A DNA stretch of 64,000 bases from Methylobacter luteus IMV-B-3098. GTDB taxonomy: Bacteria > Pseudomonadota > Gammaproteobacteria > Methylococcales > Methylomonadaceae. The notes beneath the pieces are model-generated. The model was not told the origin of the DNA and ran no database searches. It saw only the letters and a list, made by a program, of their open reading frames with translations. The position numbers were made by a program, and so were the translations under genes. How positions within the stretch are numbered: position 1 is the first letter of the stretch; each line of letters begins with the position of its first letter. The stretch lies in the NCBI RefSeq assembly GCF_000427625.1, contig NZ_KE386569.1:3983212-4047211 (forward strand). Reading direction: 5' to 3'. Positions 45,101-53,777 of this stretch are shown piece after piece.

Positions 45101-47178
45101 AAAGCGGCGACTGGTTTCATAGCGGCTGCGCCTGTTGCGGACTGGCGCAAAGCCAGTTCATGCGCGGAGTGCCGCTGGATACAGTCTGGCATGATACCGA
45201 CGCTCTGCTGTCGACGCTGAAACGCATCGACAGCCGCGAGCATGCAGGCGTGATCCGGGGCATACGCCAGGCGATCCAGAATCTGCGCGGCCATACCGAT
45301 GCGCCGGATTCGTTCAGCAATGCCGATTTCGACGAAACGGCGTTTGTCGAGTCATTGGCCGAGTACGGCTCGCGGCATTTTGCGCATTATTATTTCGTCA
45401 ACAAAATGCAGTGCCTGTATCTGTGGGGCGAATACAACCAGGCTATCGAACTGAGCCGGGTTTCCGCCGATTATCTGAAAGATTCGGCGGGCATGCTGCA
45501 TGCGGTCGAACACCATTTCTATACGGCATTGATTCTGGCCAAGCTTTACCCGGGCATGTCTCGCGCCGATCGCCGCAAAACATTATGGACGATGCATCGC
45601 ACCGAAAAAAATCTGCGGCGCTGGGCGCGACGCTGTCCGCAAAATTTTTTGAGCCGCTGCTATTTGCTTGGCGGTGAAGTTCACCGTCTGCGGCAACGCC
45701 CGGCGCTGGCAGTGCTGGCTTATCAGCATGCCGCGGTCGAAGCGGAAGCGAACGGACAGCTGCATCTGGAAGCCCTGGCCAACGAGCTGGCTGCCGGCCT
45801 GTATGTGGATTTGGGCCAGGAAAGACCGGCGCGGTTTCATTTTGAGGAGGCCGGTTATTGTTATCGGCGTTGGGGAGCGAGCGGTTATTTGCAGCGCTTC
45901 AATTCAGCGCACAGCCAGTCCCTATCTTCGAGCCATGCGGCATCAACGCGGCAGGACGCCTCTTATGTCCTGGATACCGTTACGTTGATCAAGGCCGCCG
46001 AAACCATTGCGGCGGAGCGGCGCTTGCCGATTTTGCTGCAGACAATGATGCACATCGTGATCGAAAATGCCGGCGCCCAGCGCGGTGTTTTGCTGTTGCA
46101 AGAGGACGGCGGGCTGCTGATTCAGGCCGAAGCGGAGATTGATGTGGAAAAGGTCGCGGTGATGCAGCGGCTGCCGCTGCCGGCCGCCGCCAGGCTGCCG
46201 CAAAGCGTGATCAACTTCGTCTCGCGCAGCCGGGAAACCGTGGTTCTGGAAAATGCCGGGAATAGTGCCGTCTATGGCCGGGACCGGGATATTGCCGAAC
46301 GTCGGGTGCGTTCGTTGCTCTGCGCGCCGTTACTGTTGCGCGGCGAACTGCAAGGCGTGCTGTATCTGGAAAATAATGCCGCCGATGCGGTGTTTACCGA
46401 CGAGCGCGTGTTTCTGCTGCGGCACTTGAGCGGCCAGATCGCTATCTCCATCGACAATGCGCAAGGCTACCAATTGCTGGAAGACAAGGTCGCGGAACGC
46501 ACCGTGCATATCGAAACCCAAAAAGCGGCGTTGGAGGAAAAAAATCGCGAACTGCAAGCGCGCAACGCCACGATTTCGGCGCTTAATCAATGCCTGCAGA
46601 ACGAGAACAAAGAGCGCAGATCGGCGGAGCGGGAGTTGCAGAAAGCCAATGAGGAACTGCAGCGTCTGGCGACAGTGGACGGGCTGACTCAAATCGCCAA
46701 TCGCCGCCACTTCGACGCCTGCCTGGAGAGCGAGTGCCAGCGCCTGCTGCGCGATAAAACGCCGCTGGCGCTGATTTTGTGCGATATCGATTATTTCAAG
46801 GTTTTTAACGACCGCTACGGACATCAGGCCGGCGACGTTTGTTTGCAACGCGTCGCGCAAGCGATTGCCGGCGCCTTGCGGCGTCCCACCGATCTGGCGG
46901 CCCGCTATGGCGGCGAGGAATTCGTTGTGATCATGCCGCATACCGACGCACAAGGCGCGATCCGGGTTGCCGACTCAATCCATCAGGCGGTGGTCGATTT
47001 GCAAATCCCTCATCAAGGCTCGCAGGTTGCCGGATTCGTAACCGTCAGCATTGGCATCGCCACCGCCATGCCGTTTCATAAAATATCTCCATCATCATTG
47101 ATCAGGATTGCCGACGATGCGCTTTATCAAGTCAAGAATAACGGCCGTAACGGCATCGTTCAGATAGAGTTCGCCTGA
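42103..47178 (+). CDS. Giant kinase-like / AAA-ATPase / GAF / GGDEF signalling protein
   Basis: 1691 residues, no membrane segment. Order: protein-kinase fold (1-270) with VVLKHL, but the catalytic loop reads HGNLNPDN and the DFG site reads IGFS, so both catalytic aspartates are missing and it is probably a pseudokinase. Next an AAA/STAND-type ATPase (Walker A AGRSGVGKT near 320, Walker B LCLFLDDVQWAD near 450), a helical TPR-like region (about 700-1270), a GAF domain (about 1295-1455), a coiled coil (1460-1530) and a GGDEF domain with intact GGEEF near 1602 plus an RxxD inhibitory site (RPTD) five residues upstream. It should make cyclic di-GMP in response to a ligand. The start is TTG at 42103; no ATG occurs before the kinase core. 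It stands alone. Confidence 0.88.
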   Translation: MLAIDRYQIKECIHDGGWYRLYQAVCLQSCREVVLKHLADSHPGPTMLAGFRSEYRILQELTLPTVISALALEDHGRQLILVREYFPGQTLREYAAGHTLPIEEIYHLISALAETLDAIHRRGIVHGNLNPDNLLLDPEQMQLKLIGFSRAKFITQLDDETEQPVLSASDIDYLAPEQTGRMNRGVDGRADIYALGGILFELLTGRTPFASADSIGLIHRHIAQSVPDPRQFCPQLPENLVRVVTKMLAKDPGDRYATAADLLLDITICRQTLMADESRQVKPGQQSILRISDRLYGRDAELAQLAEAFAYSQHSRAILCLVAGRSGVGKTRLFEAFNRQVLPVDCHLVSAKCDQYQVNHPARIFRTAFRGLLLQLLGKDEGTLAIWRQRLSDQLGDEAQPVIELIPELEMLMGPQPALPELAASETKTRLKRLWVRFVQTFCRSDSPLCLFLDDVQWADPALFEWLEPMLFDIKHLLLIAAYRDNEIGPNDALMVTADKLRNDGRRVEMIELAELPMPALAEMIADSISLDEDSTAGLCHALYAKTQGNPFFFIQCLRELQRDGALTYHAATGNWRYDSDKINTIGISDNVIDFMLMRMDSLDGPVRELLKIAASIGNCFDAGLIASVFGEQTSPHGNLAVAETLGLLVKMPGDGKTDETRYVFSHDRVQQAAHSLLAEHELLANRLKVGRYWADKALSGHDRELLFQAVEHLNAAQALIIETGERRRLGVGNFKLGLWAKRRGAFEQALPYLRYASDILAEGALRFDRLAAVFRHRAECEHLCGHHQTALQLFEQAVVLAGSDLEKARVFELMIQFHADLAQFDQAYQVSRQAAALFGIDLPAHFNRLAFLVDFLRLKYRLRNFNIDDLLALPAVSDVRMDIAVRLLSATLKVAYQLRPELCAAISVKQVGHCLQHGNNAEAVIGYMVFGVIFLGGVLGNHQAGYDYGRLSLGLLDQYANQRQKAEVNFVYGYFAHSWTHPAADTETYWRVALESGLESGDWFHSGCACCGLAQSQFMRGVPLDTVWHDTDALLSTLKRIDSREHAGVIRGIRQAIQNLRGHTDAPDSFSNADFDETAFVESLAEYGSRHFAHYYFVNKMQCLYLWGEYNQAIELSRVSADYLKDSAGMLHAVEHHFYTALILAKLYPGMSRADRRKTLWTMHRTEKNLRRWARRCPQNFLSRCYLLGGEVHRLRQRPALAVLAYQHAAVEAEANGQLHLEALANELAAGLYVDLGQERPARFHFEEAGYCYRRWGASGYLQRFNSAHSQSLSSSHAASTRQDASYVLDTVTLIKAAETIAAERRLPILLQTMMHIVIENAGAQRGVLLLQEDGGLLIQAEAEIDVEKVAVMQRLPLPAAARLPQSVINFVSRSRETVVLENAGNSAVYGRDRDIAERRVRSLLCAPLLLRGELQGVLYLENNAADAVFTDERVFLLRHLSGQIAISIDNAQGYQLLEDKVAERTVHIETQKAALEEKNRELQARNATISALNQCLQNENKERRSAERELQKANEELQRLATVDGLTQIANRRHFDACLESECQRLLRDKTPLALILCDIDYFKVFNDRYGHQAGDVCLQRVAQAIAGALRRPTDLAARYGGEEFVVIMPHTDAQGAIRVADSIHQAVVDLQIPHQGSQVAGFVTVSIGIATAMPFHKISPSSLIRIADDALYQVKNNGRNGIVQIEFA

Positions 47179-47362
47179 TCAGGCGATCGCGCGCCGCCCC
47201 CCATGCATAAAAGTGACGTAAACAGTAGTGCCTATTCTCTCTATCAATCTCTAACACTTTTGCTAACCTGACCGACTGTTTTTCTCATAGTTGCTAAGCT
47301 TATAGCCGGCAGACTTATTACTCTGCCGCCATTCATCAATATCAACTACTGGGAGTTCAGTG

Positions 47363-48793
47363 ATGCAATTCAGAAACAACAGGTCATCCATCATCCTTGC
47401 AGCAGGATTAGCGTTACTGCTGAGGGCGGAAACCTGCCAGGCGCAACAACAACCGGCGGCAACGGTTGACCCGTATGCGGTCAATAACGGCCAGATTCCG
47501 TCCAGAGCCGAATACGACGGGCCGCTCTGGCGTTTCAATCATGACTATCCGCAAACGCAGCCCAAAGCCGACCAGCCATGGCAGAAAGTTTTGCACGGCA
47601 AACCGCTGACCAAGGACAATGCGCACGCCTATATCGAGGCGTTGAAAGAAGCCGTCGCCAAGGACATGCGCGTGATGGTGACACGACCGAAGGCATGGAA
47701 CGCCACCGAACACAATTGGTACAGCATGCCGTGGGCGGGCGATGAAGTGGAGAAAGCCGGCTGGGAAGGTCGGGAAGCGATTTACGGCACTTATACCGGG
47801 CAGATTCTGCCTGCCTCGACTTATGCCGAGTCTGGACTGAAAGTCGACATCCGCAATTACGCCACGATCTATTACAACGATGTCGCCGCCTATACGCTGC
47901 ATCGCGTCTGGCAAAAATGCCTGCCAGGGCAGGGGACTTGCATACCAACACTGGACAACGACGCCGCGCAATTCGGCGAAGGCTCGCTGGTGGTCAAATC
48001 CGCCGGCGTCAATGCTTCCGGCGAGCAATGGCCGGTGATGCAAGGAGCGGCGAAGTGGCAGATCTATCGTCCGCCGTTCGATCTGCACGGCACCGTTCCC
48101 GGCAAGCCGCCGGTGGTGAGCGATATTTATGTCGGCATTTTCGATATCATCGTCAAGGACAGTGTCGCCGCGCCGGAAACCGGCTGGGTGTTCACCACGC
48201 TGGTCTACGACAAGGACGCGCCCGGCAAGGACGCCTGGGATAAAATGGTGCCGCTCGGCGCGATGTGGGGTAACGATCCCAACGTCAATTCCGCCCGGCA
48301 CCCCGGGCAGCCTTTGCTGGAAACCTATATCAATCCCGCCGCTCCGGCCTACGCCAAAGTCACCCTGGGTTATGGCGGCCGCATGTCGGGGCCGTTCGAC
48401 ATCGCCGTTAAAACCAATGTCGACGTTGACGGAAAGATCGTCGCCAAACTGCCCAGCTCGTCCTGCCTGAGCTGTCACGGCACCGCCAGCTTCCATCCCG
48501 GATCGTATCAGGCGCTGACTTTCTTTTATCCGGTGCAAATGCCGCTGACCACGCCCTGGCACATGTATACGCCCGGTTCGGACGAGTGGAACGAATGGTT
48601 CCGGAACCGGCCAGGTACGGTGCCGCAAAGCAAGGAGCCGGGGGCAGTAGCGCTGGATTACAGTACCTTCATGGAAGCGGCATTGATGAACTATGCCGCC
48701 GTCGAATCCGAGAAAAAACCTCAGTTACTGAAAGGCGCAAGAGAAGATTTCTGGGCGACCTGGCGCAACTGGCAGAAAGCGAGAAGGCATTAA
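47363..48793 (+). CDS. Periplasmic single-heme cytochrome-like protein
   Basis: 476 residues from MQFRNNRSSIILAAGLALLL with a Sec signal peptide likely cut after CQA. The mature protein has many aromatic motifs (WYSMPWAGDE, GWEGREAIYGTYTG, GWVFTTLVYDKDAPGKDAWDKMVPLGAMWGNDP) and a single heme c attachment site CLSCH near residue 370, followed by TASFHPGS. I know this arrangement from unnamed periplasmic cytochromes of proteobacteria; the heme would sit near the C-terminus of a large novel domain. GGGAG lies about 8 nt upstream of the ATG; a GTG one codon earlier is in frame. No partner gene is adjacent. Confidence 0.8.
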   Translation: MQFRNNRSSIILAAGLALLLRAETCQAQQQPAATVDPYAVNNGQIPSRAEYDGPLWRFNHDYPQTQPKADQPWQKVLHGKPLTKDNAHAYIEALKEAVAKDMRVMVTRPKAWNATEHNWYSMPWAGDEVEKAGWEGREAIYGTYTGQILPASTYAESGLKVDIRNYATIYYNDVAAYTLHRVWQKCLPGQGTCIPTLDNDAAQFGEGSLVVKSAGVNASGEQWPVMQGAAKWQIYRPPFDLHGTVPGKPPVVSDIYVGIFDIIVKDSVAAPETGWVFTTLVYDKDAPGKDAWDKMVPLGAMWGNDPNVNSARHPGQPLLETYINPAAPAYAKVTLGYGGRMSGPFDIAVKTNVDVDGKIVAKLPSSSCLSCHGTASFHPGSYQALTFFYPVQMPLTTPWHMYTPGSDEWNEWFRNRPGTVPQSKEPGAVALDYSTFMEAALMNYAAVESEKKPQLLKGAREDFWATWRNWQKARRH

Positions 48794-49225
48794 TCATGTA
48801 AAAAATCATGGCTGAATTCATCAAAGAAGAGAATTATACGAATCTTAGAAACCCCGGGCTCTAAATCTCATAGCGTTGAGTTGGCGGAGAAATGCCATGA
48901 CTCACCGCCTTAAAGCTCGGATCGGCTGACTGCTGATGAACGGGGCAGCGGCGCTTGAGCAACTGCGTCCATGCCGCAGTTGCGACTGCCTGGCTACACT
49001 GGCCTGTGATACCAGCCAGCTCGTTGCCCTGGATTCAATCCGTTCAGGCTCAGGCTAATATATGTACGTTAATTTTTTGAGACTCGTATTAGTCCTGACT
49101 TAACCTGATAGTTACTGGTCTATTAGAGGTATCTATCAGGTTAAATTCAGCCTACTAATTTTTTAATTCCAGACGGATTGCCCGGCAAGTGCCATGGAAG
49201 AGCCTCGAGAGGCCTCATTCACCAG
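48794..49225. other. Intergenic region with two hairpins
   Basis: 432 bp between the cytochrome gene and the convergent cupin gene, without a credible ORF. It holds a perfect 9-bp stem (GCAACTGCG / CGCAGTTGC, 7-nt loop) at 48959-48983, and an 11-bp perfect stem (TAACCTGATAG / CTATCAGGTTA, 21-nt loop) at 49101-49143. Neither has a U tract. They may be transcript ends between convergent genes or remnants of mobile-element ends. Confidence 0.55.
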
Positions 49226-49516
49226 CTAAATGCCATTGGGATAGTCATAGCTGTAATGCTTGCGCAATGGCTTGACTACTTCCCATTGACTATCCAACCC
49301 TGCATGAAACGACACCAGATCACCAGGCAGAATTCGTACCGGCTCTCCTCCAGCTGGAGTTACCAGAATTTCGCCTTCCAGGACATAGGCACATTCAGTC
49401 TCATCAAAATTTATAGGAAACTTTGAAATTTCTTTTTCCCAGATTTCCCACTTGGAAACACCTAACTGTTTTAATCGCTCTTCACTAGGATTGTGTTCAA
49501 TGGTGATTTTGCTCAT
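49226..49516 (-). CDS. Small cupin-domain protein (Cupin_3-like)
   Basis: 96 residues forming a single cupin barrel: WEIWEKEISKFPINFDETECAYVLEGEILVTP and GEPVRILPGDLVSFHAGLDSQWEV. It resembles the DUF861/ureidoglycine-hydrolase-like cupins. The usual metal-binding His cluster is weak: one His in the second motif and Glu/Cys in the first. Substrate is unknown. GGAAGAAC precedes the ATG. Small single-domain cupins of this type are widespread and often monocistronic. Confidence 0.82.
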   Translation of the reverse strand: MSKITIEHNPSEERLKQLGVSKWEIWEKEISKFPINFDETECAYVLEGEILVTPAGGEPVRILPGDLVSFHAGLDSQWEVVKPLRKHYSYDYPNGI

Positions 49517-49788
49517 GTTCTTCCTAAAAAATTAAATTGCTAAAAAGCAATAATTTTAACATCCAAAACGTCATGATGCTCTGAATTGCTGTTGAAAATG
49601 AGCAAAATTATTAGTGATAGCGCGTCAATGACTATCCAAAAGCTTTCATCCGTCAACATTTAGAACTTTCCTGGCTGAAGTGCCGGATTATTGATTTTTT
49701 AATAGCCTGCTTTTGCTATTGGAATTGCTAATTATTGTTAAGGATTTGGCATTGAATAACAGCCTTGTTTTCAATTCGGGTAACCGGA

Positions 49789-49854
49789 GTGGGAGCGATG
49801 CCTACATCGCGATTTAAACCGCTCGGCAAGTCGCGATGTAGGCATCGCTCCCAC
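49789..49854. repeat. Perfect 24-bp inverted repeat (REP/MITE-like)
   Basis: Arms 49789-49812 and 49831-49854 are perfect 24-bp complements around an 18-nt loop; the arm begins GTGGGAGCGATGCC. The element lies about 50 bp downstream of the lipoprotein gene stop. Long perfect palindromes of the GTGGGAGCGATGC type are dispersed repeats in proteobacterial genomes. It may also end transcription from the lipoprotein side. The remaining sequence between 49517 and 49907 holds nothing I can name. Confidence 0.8.
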
Positions 49855-49907
49855 GGGGCCTTAACCCGAGGGAATATCGGAAGTTATTTTTACCCGAATC
49901 CTAAATC

Positions 49908-50237
49908 TTATTTTTTATAAAACTTAGTGGTGTAGCAAGACATAAGCGCGCCTCTAACCATTGCGACATCATTTTGTTTATAGAGTTTACCGTCCTTATC
50001 GCTCATGGTAAGCATAAGGTTTTTGGTTTCAGCGGAAATGTCCCTATTGCTGAAAACCGCATCAGCTACGCAATTACAGTAAGATTGGGCCTGTTCCGCA
50101 GGACGCGCGGAACTCTCCTGCTTTATACAGCTATTAATGAAAGCTGATTTCACCTTGTATTCATCACCTTTCTCTCCACTACACGCTGATAAGCCGATAA
50201 ATACAGACGCTGCAACTACTAAAATTTTCTTATTCAT
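49908..50237 (-). CDS. Small Cys-rich lipoprotein, function unknown
   Basis: 109 residues with a lipoprotein signal peptide (MNKKILVVAASVFIGLSACSG; lipobox LSAC with the lipidated Cys near residue 19). The mature part is helical and has four more cysteines (SCIKQES, SYCNCVAD, SCYTTKF), likely disulfide-bonded in the periplasm. AAGGG precedes the start. I do not recognise a named family. The spacing resembles small c-type or CHCH-like helical hairpin proteins, but no heme motif is present. Confidence 0.75.
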   Translation of the reverse strand: MNKKILVVAASVFIGLSACSGEKGDEYKVKSAFINSCIKQESSARPAEQAQSYCNCVADAVFSNRDISAETKNLMLTMSDKDGKLYKQNDVAMVRGALMSCYTTKFYKK

Positions 50238-50459
50238 TTCATCCCTTATTATTAATTATCGTTATGGAACAATTATATTCGCTTATTAATTAAACGTGTG
50301 GGCAACAGTTGATCATTGACGTAAAGGTCAAGGATTCGTCTGACTCCCTGTTGGCGCTGAGCTGGTTTCCGCTGCTAACGATGGCCCATGACTAGCTTTA
50401 CGCATGTCGTTTCACATGAGGTTAGTTTATTACATGTTTTTATCTAATCGATAATTGCC

Positions 50460-51728
50460 CTAGTATTTAAATAGCTGTGCAACAGGAGAATTGGCTTTAT
50501 TCGCATTAGTCGGGAAGCGGTAACCCTTCGGCACGACGGTGACGCCGGATTCCGAAACAACGAAGCGATTTGCGTCGGCGTCGGCATCAACACCAATCCG
50601 CTCGCCGGACGGAATCCGCACATTTTTGTCGACGATGCAGCGCATCAAGTGCGTACCGGCGCCGACATGCACTCCGTCAAACAGGATCGAATCCTCGACT
50701 ACGGCATTTTCATGCACCTGGACTTGAGGGAACAGGATCGAATGTCTGACCGTACCGCCGGAGACAAGCGTCCCGCTGCCGAGCAGGGAATTGACCAGTT
50801 GCCCTTCGCATCCAAGAGGTCCCGGGGCCATGCGGGCGGGCGGGTTTTGTCCGTGGTAGGTGCGGATAGGCCAATCGGGCTGATACAGGTCCAGCGGCGG
50901 AACCGGCGCGAGCAGGTCCATGTTCGCCGCATAGTACGAATCTATCGTGCCGACATCGCGCCAGTACCGGTCCGGCGTGACGCGGCCGGTTTCGCCGCCG
51001 AACCGGTAAGCGTAAACGCAATGCGTCTTGATAAGACCTGGAATGATATCCTTGCCGAAATCATGGCTTGATGCGGTAAGAGCGTGGTCGGCTTGCACTT
51101 CGCGGCAGAGCAGGTCCATGTTGAAAATATAGATCCCCATGGATGCCAGCGCATGGTGAGGATCGTTCGGCAGGGGCTTGGGATTTTTCGGCTTCTCGTG
51201 GAACTCGCGAATTTGACTTGTATCCTCCACCGACATGATGCCGAAAGAGCAGGCGCTGGCGATCGGCACGGGCATGCAGGCAATCGTCAGCCCCGCGCCC
51301 TGGTCACGGTGAAACTGGAGCATTGCGGCATAATCCATCCGGTAGATGTGGTCTCCTGACAGAATCAGCACATAATCGGCATTGCTGCGCTCGAGCAGGT
51401 ACAGATTCTGGCGGATGGCGTCGGCCGTCCCGGAATACCAGGATTCGCCGGTCCGCATCTGGGGCGGCACGGCCGTTATGAATTCGGAGAGTTCCGGGTT
51501 GAAGATGGCCCAGCCGTCGCGCAGATGTTTTTGCAGTGAATGCGACTTGTATTGAGTCAGCACCAGCACACGCCGCAATCCGGAGTGCAGACAGTTTGTC
51601 AGCGTGAAGTCGATGATCCGGTAATTGCCGCCGAATGGCACAGCCGGTTTGGCCCGATCGGATGTCAATGGATGCAGTCGCGAACCCATGCCGCCGGCCA
51701 GAATTATCGCCAGAGTTTTATCAAGCAT
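50460..51728 (-). CDS. glgC: Glucose-1-phosphate adenylyltransferase
   Basis: 422 residues, normal length. It makes ADP-glucose from ATP and glucose-1-phosphate, the committed step of glycogen synthesis. Visible: nucleotide loop LAIILAGGMGSRLHPLTSDRAKPAVPFGGNYRIIDFTLTN, activator/substrate motifs LTQYKSHSL, WYSGTADAIRQNL, VLILSGDHIYRMDY, catalytic region GIYIFN and RYWRDVGTIDSYYAANMDLL, and a C-terminal left-handed beta-helix. GAGGTG lies about 6 nt before the ATG. No glgA/glgB is adjacent; the GH13 gene at 40.1 kb is the nearest related gene. Confidence 0.95.
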   Translation of the reverse strand: MLDKTLAIILAGGMGSRLHPLTSDRAKPAVPFGGNYRIIDFTLTNCLHSGLRRVLVLTQYKSHSLQKHLRDGWAIFNPELSEFITAVPPQMRTGESWYSGTADAIRQNLYLLERSNADYVLILSGDHIYRMDYAAMLQFHRDQGAGLTIACMPVPIASACSFGIMSVEDTSQIREFHEKPKNPKPLPNDPHHALASMGIYIFNMDLLCREVQADHALTASSHDFGKDIIPGLIKTHCVYAYRFGGETGRVTPDRYWRDVGTIDSYYAANMDLLAPVPPLDLYQPDWPIRTYHGQNPPARMAPGPLGCEGQLVNSLLGSGTLVSGGTVRHSILFPQVQVHENAVVEDSILFDGVHVGAGTHLMRCIVDKNVRIPSGERIGVDADADANRFVVSESGVTVVPKGYRFPTNANKANSPVAQLFKY

Positions 51729-51945
51729 CCGTCACCTCGTCAATTTAACCGAAAAACATAAAACATCCCGTCTGGAGCGAGGCAACCCAATCGATGAGTT
51801 TTCTTGCATCGTGCGTCTCCGCATGGTTTTCTCTTCAACTCCTGCATCATTTTGACCAATAGGATTTCCGTTTATCAACATGATATAAAATTTTCTCTAC
51901 TTCCAGCGGGAAAGTCTTGAAATCTTGTGAGCCATAGTTTTTCTG

Positions 51946-52209
51946 CTAGTTCCGCAGTTCCTTCAATATCATCGACGGGCTAGTCGCTGGCTGTGCCCTG
52001 ACAACGGCTGCATAAGGTTCCAGCCATGCCCGCCTGTAACTCCCGATCGGCTTGCCCTGAACGTCGCCGGTCTTTTGCCATCACTGATGCACTCTGGAGA
52101 CAAAGGCCGGGCTGACTTGATAAATCGCGCTGACTTCGCGCGTCGTTTTGCTGCTTTCAACCGCCTTTGCGACACGCAGGCGCATGTCTTCTGAATAAGG
52201 GCAGGGCAT
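51946..52209 (-). pseudogene. IS630-family transposase remnant
   Basis: The frame starts at ATG 52209 and reads MPCPYSEDMRLRVAKAVESS, then VSAIYQVSPAFVSRVHQ, an in-frame TGA at codon 43, WQKTGDVQGKPIGSYRRAW, and stops after 87 codons. This is the helix-turn-helix N-terminus of IS630-type transposases (normally about 330 residues). The internal stop and the loss of the catalytic DDE domain show it is dead. It may mark an old insertion upstream of glgC. Confidence 0.75.
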
Positions 52210-52556
52210 CTTCGGGCATGTCTGTTATCGACAAAACTCAATTTAGCAATTCAGATTGATTTCAAGTAACGGATAATTGCTTTATTTATCATGTTTGATT
52301 TGCATGTCATCCAATTTTAAAAAACAAGTCTTGAAAAGAATTCTTGGTCAACTGGGATTAAAAAATATAGGATATCAACTCGTTAAAACAAACAATAAAT
52401 GAATACTTACCATGGAAGCAGCCATTGTAGGAGAGTGAAATTCATAGATGAGTTGCGCAACGTAATACTTATAAATCGCGGGCGGTAAGCCCACTAACGT
52501 CGGCTCATCATACGAGCTAATTAAGACAATCAAATAAGCCAACTTAGAATCTACTT
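52210..52556. other. AT-rich stretch without a recognisable gene
   Basis: About 350 bp between the IS630 remnant and a small membrane-protein ORF. I see no ORF, strong hairpin or known repeat here. It is moderately AT-rich and may be decayed insertion-sequence DNA. Confidence 0.4.
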
Positions 52557-52727
52557 ATGAATAAAATTTCTTTTTTTTCTAAACTGGTCGTCGGTATCAT
52601 AGTGCTACTAATATTGATTGTTTTACACATAGTACCTCTTCCTATATTGGAGGTGCTGATTTTGTATGTAATGATTTTCCGGCCGCTCTGGTTTAAAAAA
52701 CTGGTAGACCAGTTTTATGATCAATAG
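52557..52727 (+). CDS. Small hydrophobic membrane protein (56 residues)
   Basis: ORF MNKISFFSKLVVGIIVLLIL, then IVLHIVPLPILEVLILYVMI and FRPLWFKKLVDQFYDQ. Two hydrophobic segments are separated by PLP, and the end is basic and amphipathic with FRPxWFKxLVDxxY, a pattern I associate with short conserved proteobacterial membrane proteins. The ribosome binding site is weak (AGAA only). It is the only intact-looking ORF in the IS-rich interval. Function unknown. Confidence 0.5.
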   Translation: MNKISFFSKLVVGIIVLLILIVLHIVPLPILEVLILYVMIFRPLWFKKLVDQFYDQ

Positions 52728-52764
52728 AGATCATTCACCGATTCATAGCGAAACAGCCCTTAAG

Positions 52765-52878
52765 CTATGTAGAGCCTCTGTAACGGGCATGGTAAGCGCT
52801 CCGGGACACCTTCAGGAACCGGCATATCGCATCCACTGAAAACTCAGTGCCATGTTGCTTGATCCAAGCATACTTCAA
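52765..52878 (-). pseudogene. IS3-family transposase (OrfB) remnant
   Basis: The minus strand reads (TTG)KYAWIKQHGTEFSVDAIC then RFLKVSRSAYHARYRGST-stop. This is the start of an IS3-group OrfB integrase (typically MKYAFI...FSV..MCR.L.VSRSGYY). Only ~37 of about 290 residues remain, with no catalytic core. A GGGAGC ribosome site still precedes it. Confidence 0.65.
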
Positions 52879-53034
52879 CGTGCTCCCTTGGCAAAGTATA
52901 CACGGCCGCCTCCCTTAAGAATCACACTCAACTTCATGTAATGCGAATCCGATTCAGCCGTACGTCAAAATTGACGGCATTGGGCTGTTTAGTGCGGGCA
53001 CAGGCTTTGGATATCGATTGATCCAACAGGGACC

Positions 53035-53211
53035 CGCGCTCAGTACCGCCAAAGCCCGCTCAATTTGGTCGTTACGTTCGTCGATGCGGGCCTAATAAAC
53101 ATCATACAAGACCAACGACTGCTAATTGTCGACCATGGCGTCGCGAATAGTCTCTGCGCCGGCTTTGCGCGAAACTCAGCCAGTCTGTCTGGATTTCGTT
53201 CGCCACCGATG
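53035..53211 (-). pseudogene. Probable IS110-family transposase remnant
   Basis: Minus-strand fragments in two frames: GERNPDRLAEFRA in one, and DAMVDN-stop-QSLVLYDVY-stop-ARIDERNDQIERALAVLSAG in the other. Together they resemble the N-terminal-to-middle region of IS110-type transposases (G.RN...L, then LY..Y...I.E.D.QIE..L). A frameshift and two stops show decay. The family call is tentative. Confidence 0.4.
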
Positions 53212-53280
53212 ATTTAAAATAAACTTAAGTTAGCGGATGTTATTCTTTGAATAAACATATAAAAATAGATTAGGAACATC

Positions 53281-53541
53281 ATGATTATGGCTAAGTTTAA
53301 ACTTGACGATGGTACTGAGTATTTGGCGGAAGATTTTATCGGCGGCTATTTAATCAATCCGCTTTTGCTGCGTGGCTCTACCCCAGCAAAACCTTTCATT
53401 CTTCGTACTGAATGCGTGCTGTCAGTGCACTGCTTAGTTATGGGATGCCTCATATGTTGGGGCGTCTTTGATACACTCGATGAGGCTCTGAATTGTGCCC
53501 ATAACGGCCCTTTTTGGCGTAATAGATCTTGTGGTGTTTAG
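53281..53541 (+). CDS. Small hypothetical protein
   Basis: 86 residues, MIMAKFKLDDGTEYLAEDFIGGYLINPLLLRG start. The N-terminal half is amphipathic beta-like; the C-terminal half has a Cys-rich hydrophobic patch (ECVLSVHCLVMGCLICWGVFD). AGGA sits about 6 nt before the ATG, better than most spurious ORFs here. I do not recognise a family, and it could itself be a fragment or recombination product within the IS graveyard. Confidence 0.4.
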   Translation: MIMAKFKLDDGTEYLAEDFIGGYLINPLLLRGSTPAKPFILRTECVLSVHCLVMGCLICWGVFDTLDEALNCAHNGPFWRNRSCGV

Positions 53542-53777
53542 AGGCCATCTGAAAGAGCGCCTGAACAGCTATTACATGCCACCACTAAATTCAATTCCGT
53601 TTACTCAAAATTTGAGACAGCTTTAAATCAGGAATTGAAATTTTGTAGGTATTTATTTACGCTTACTGTATTAATTTAGTAGAATAAGCGGGCGGCTTGA
53701 GAATTCTCAACTTCTCGCTCACTAAACCGTAACGTCATTCAAGCGGCACAACATCCTGGTGCCCACCTTTCAATTAC

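Noticed and set aside
47414..48628. 404-codon minus-strand ORF
   Set aside because: Antisense to the signal-peptide-bearing cytochrome gene; composition is His/Arg/Gly-rich without motifs.
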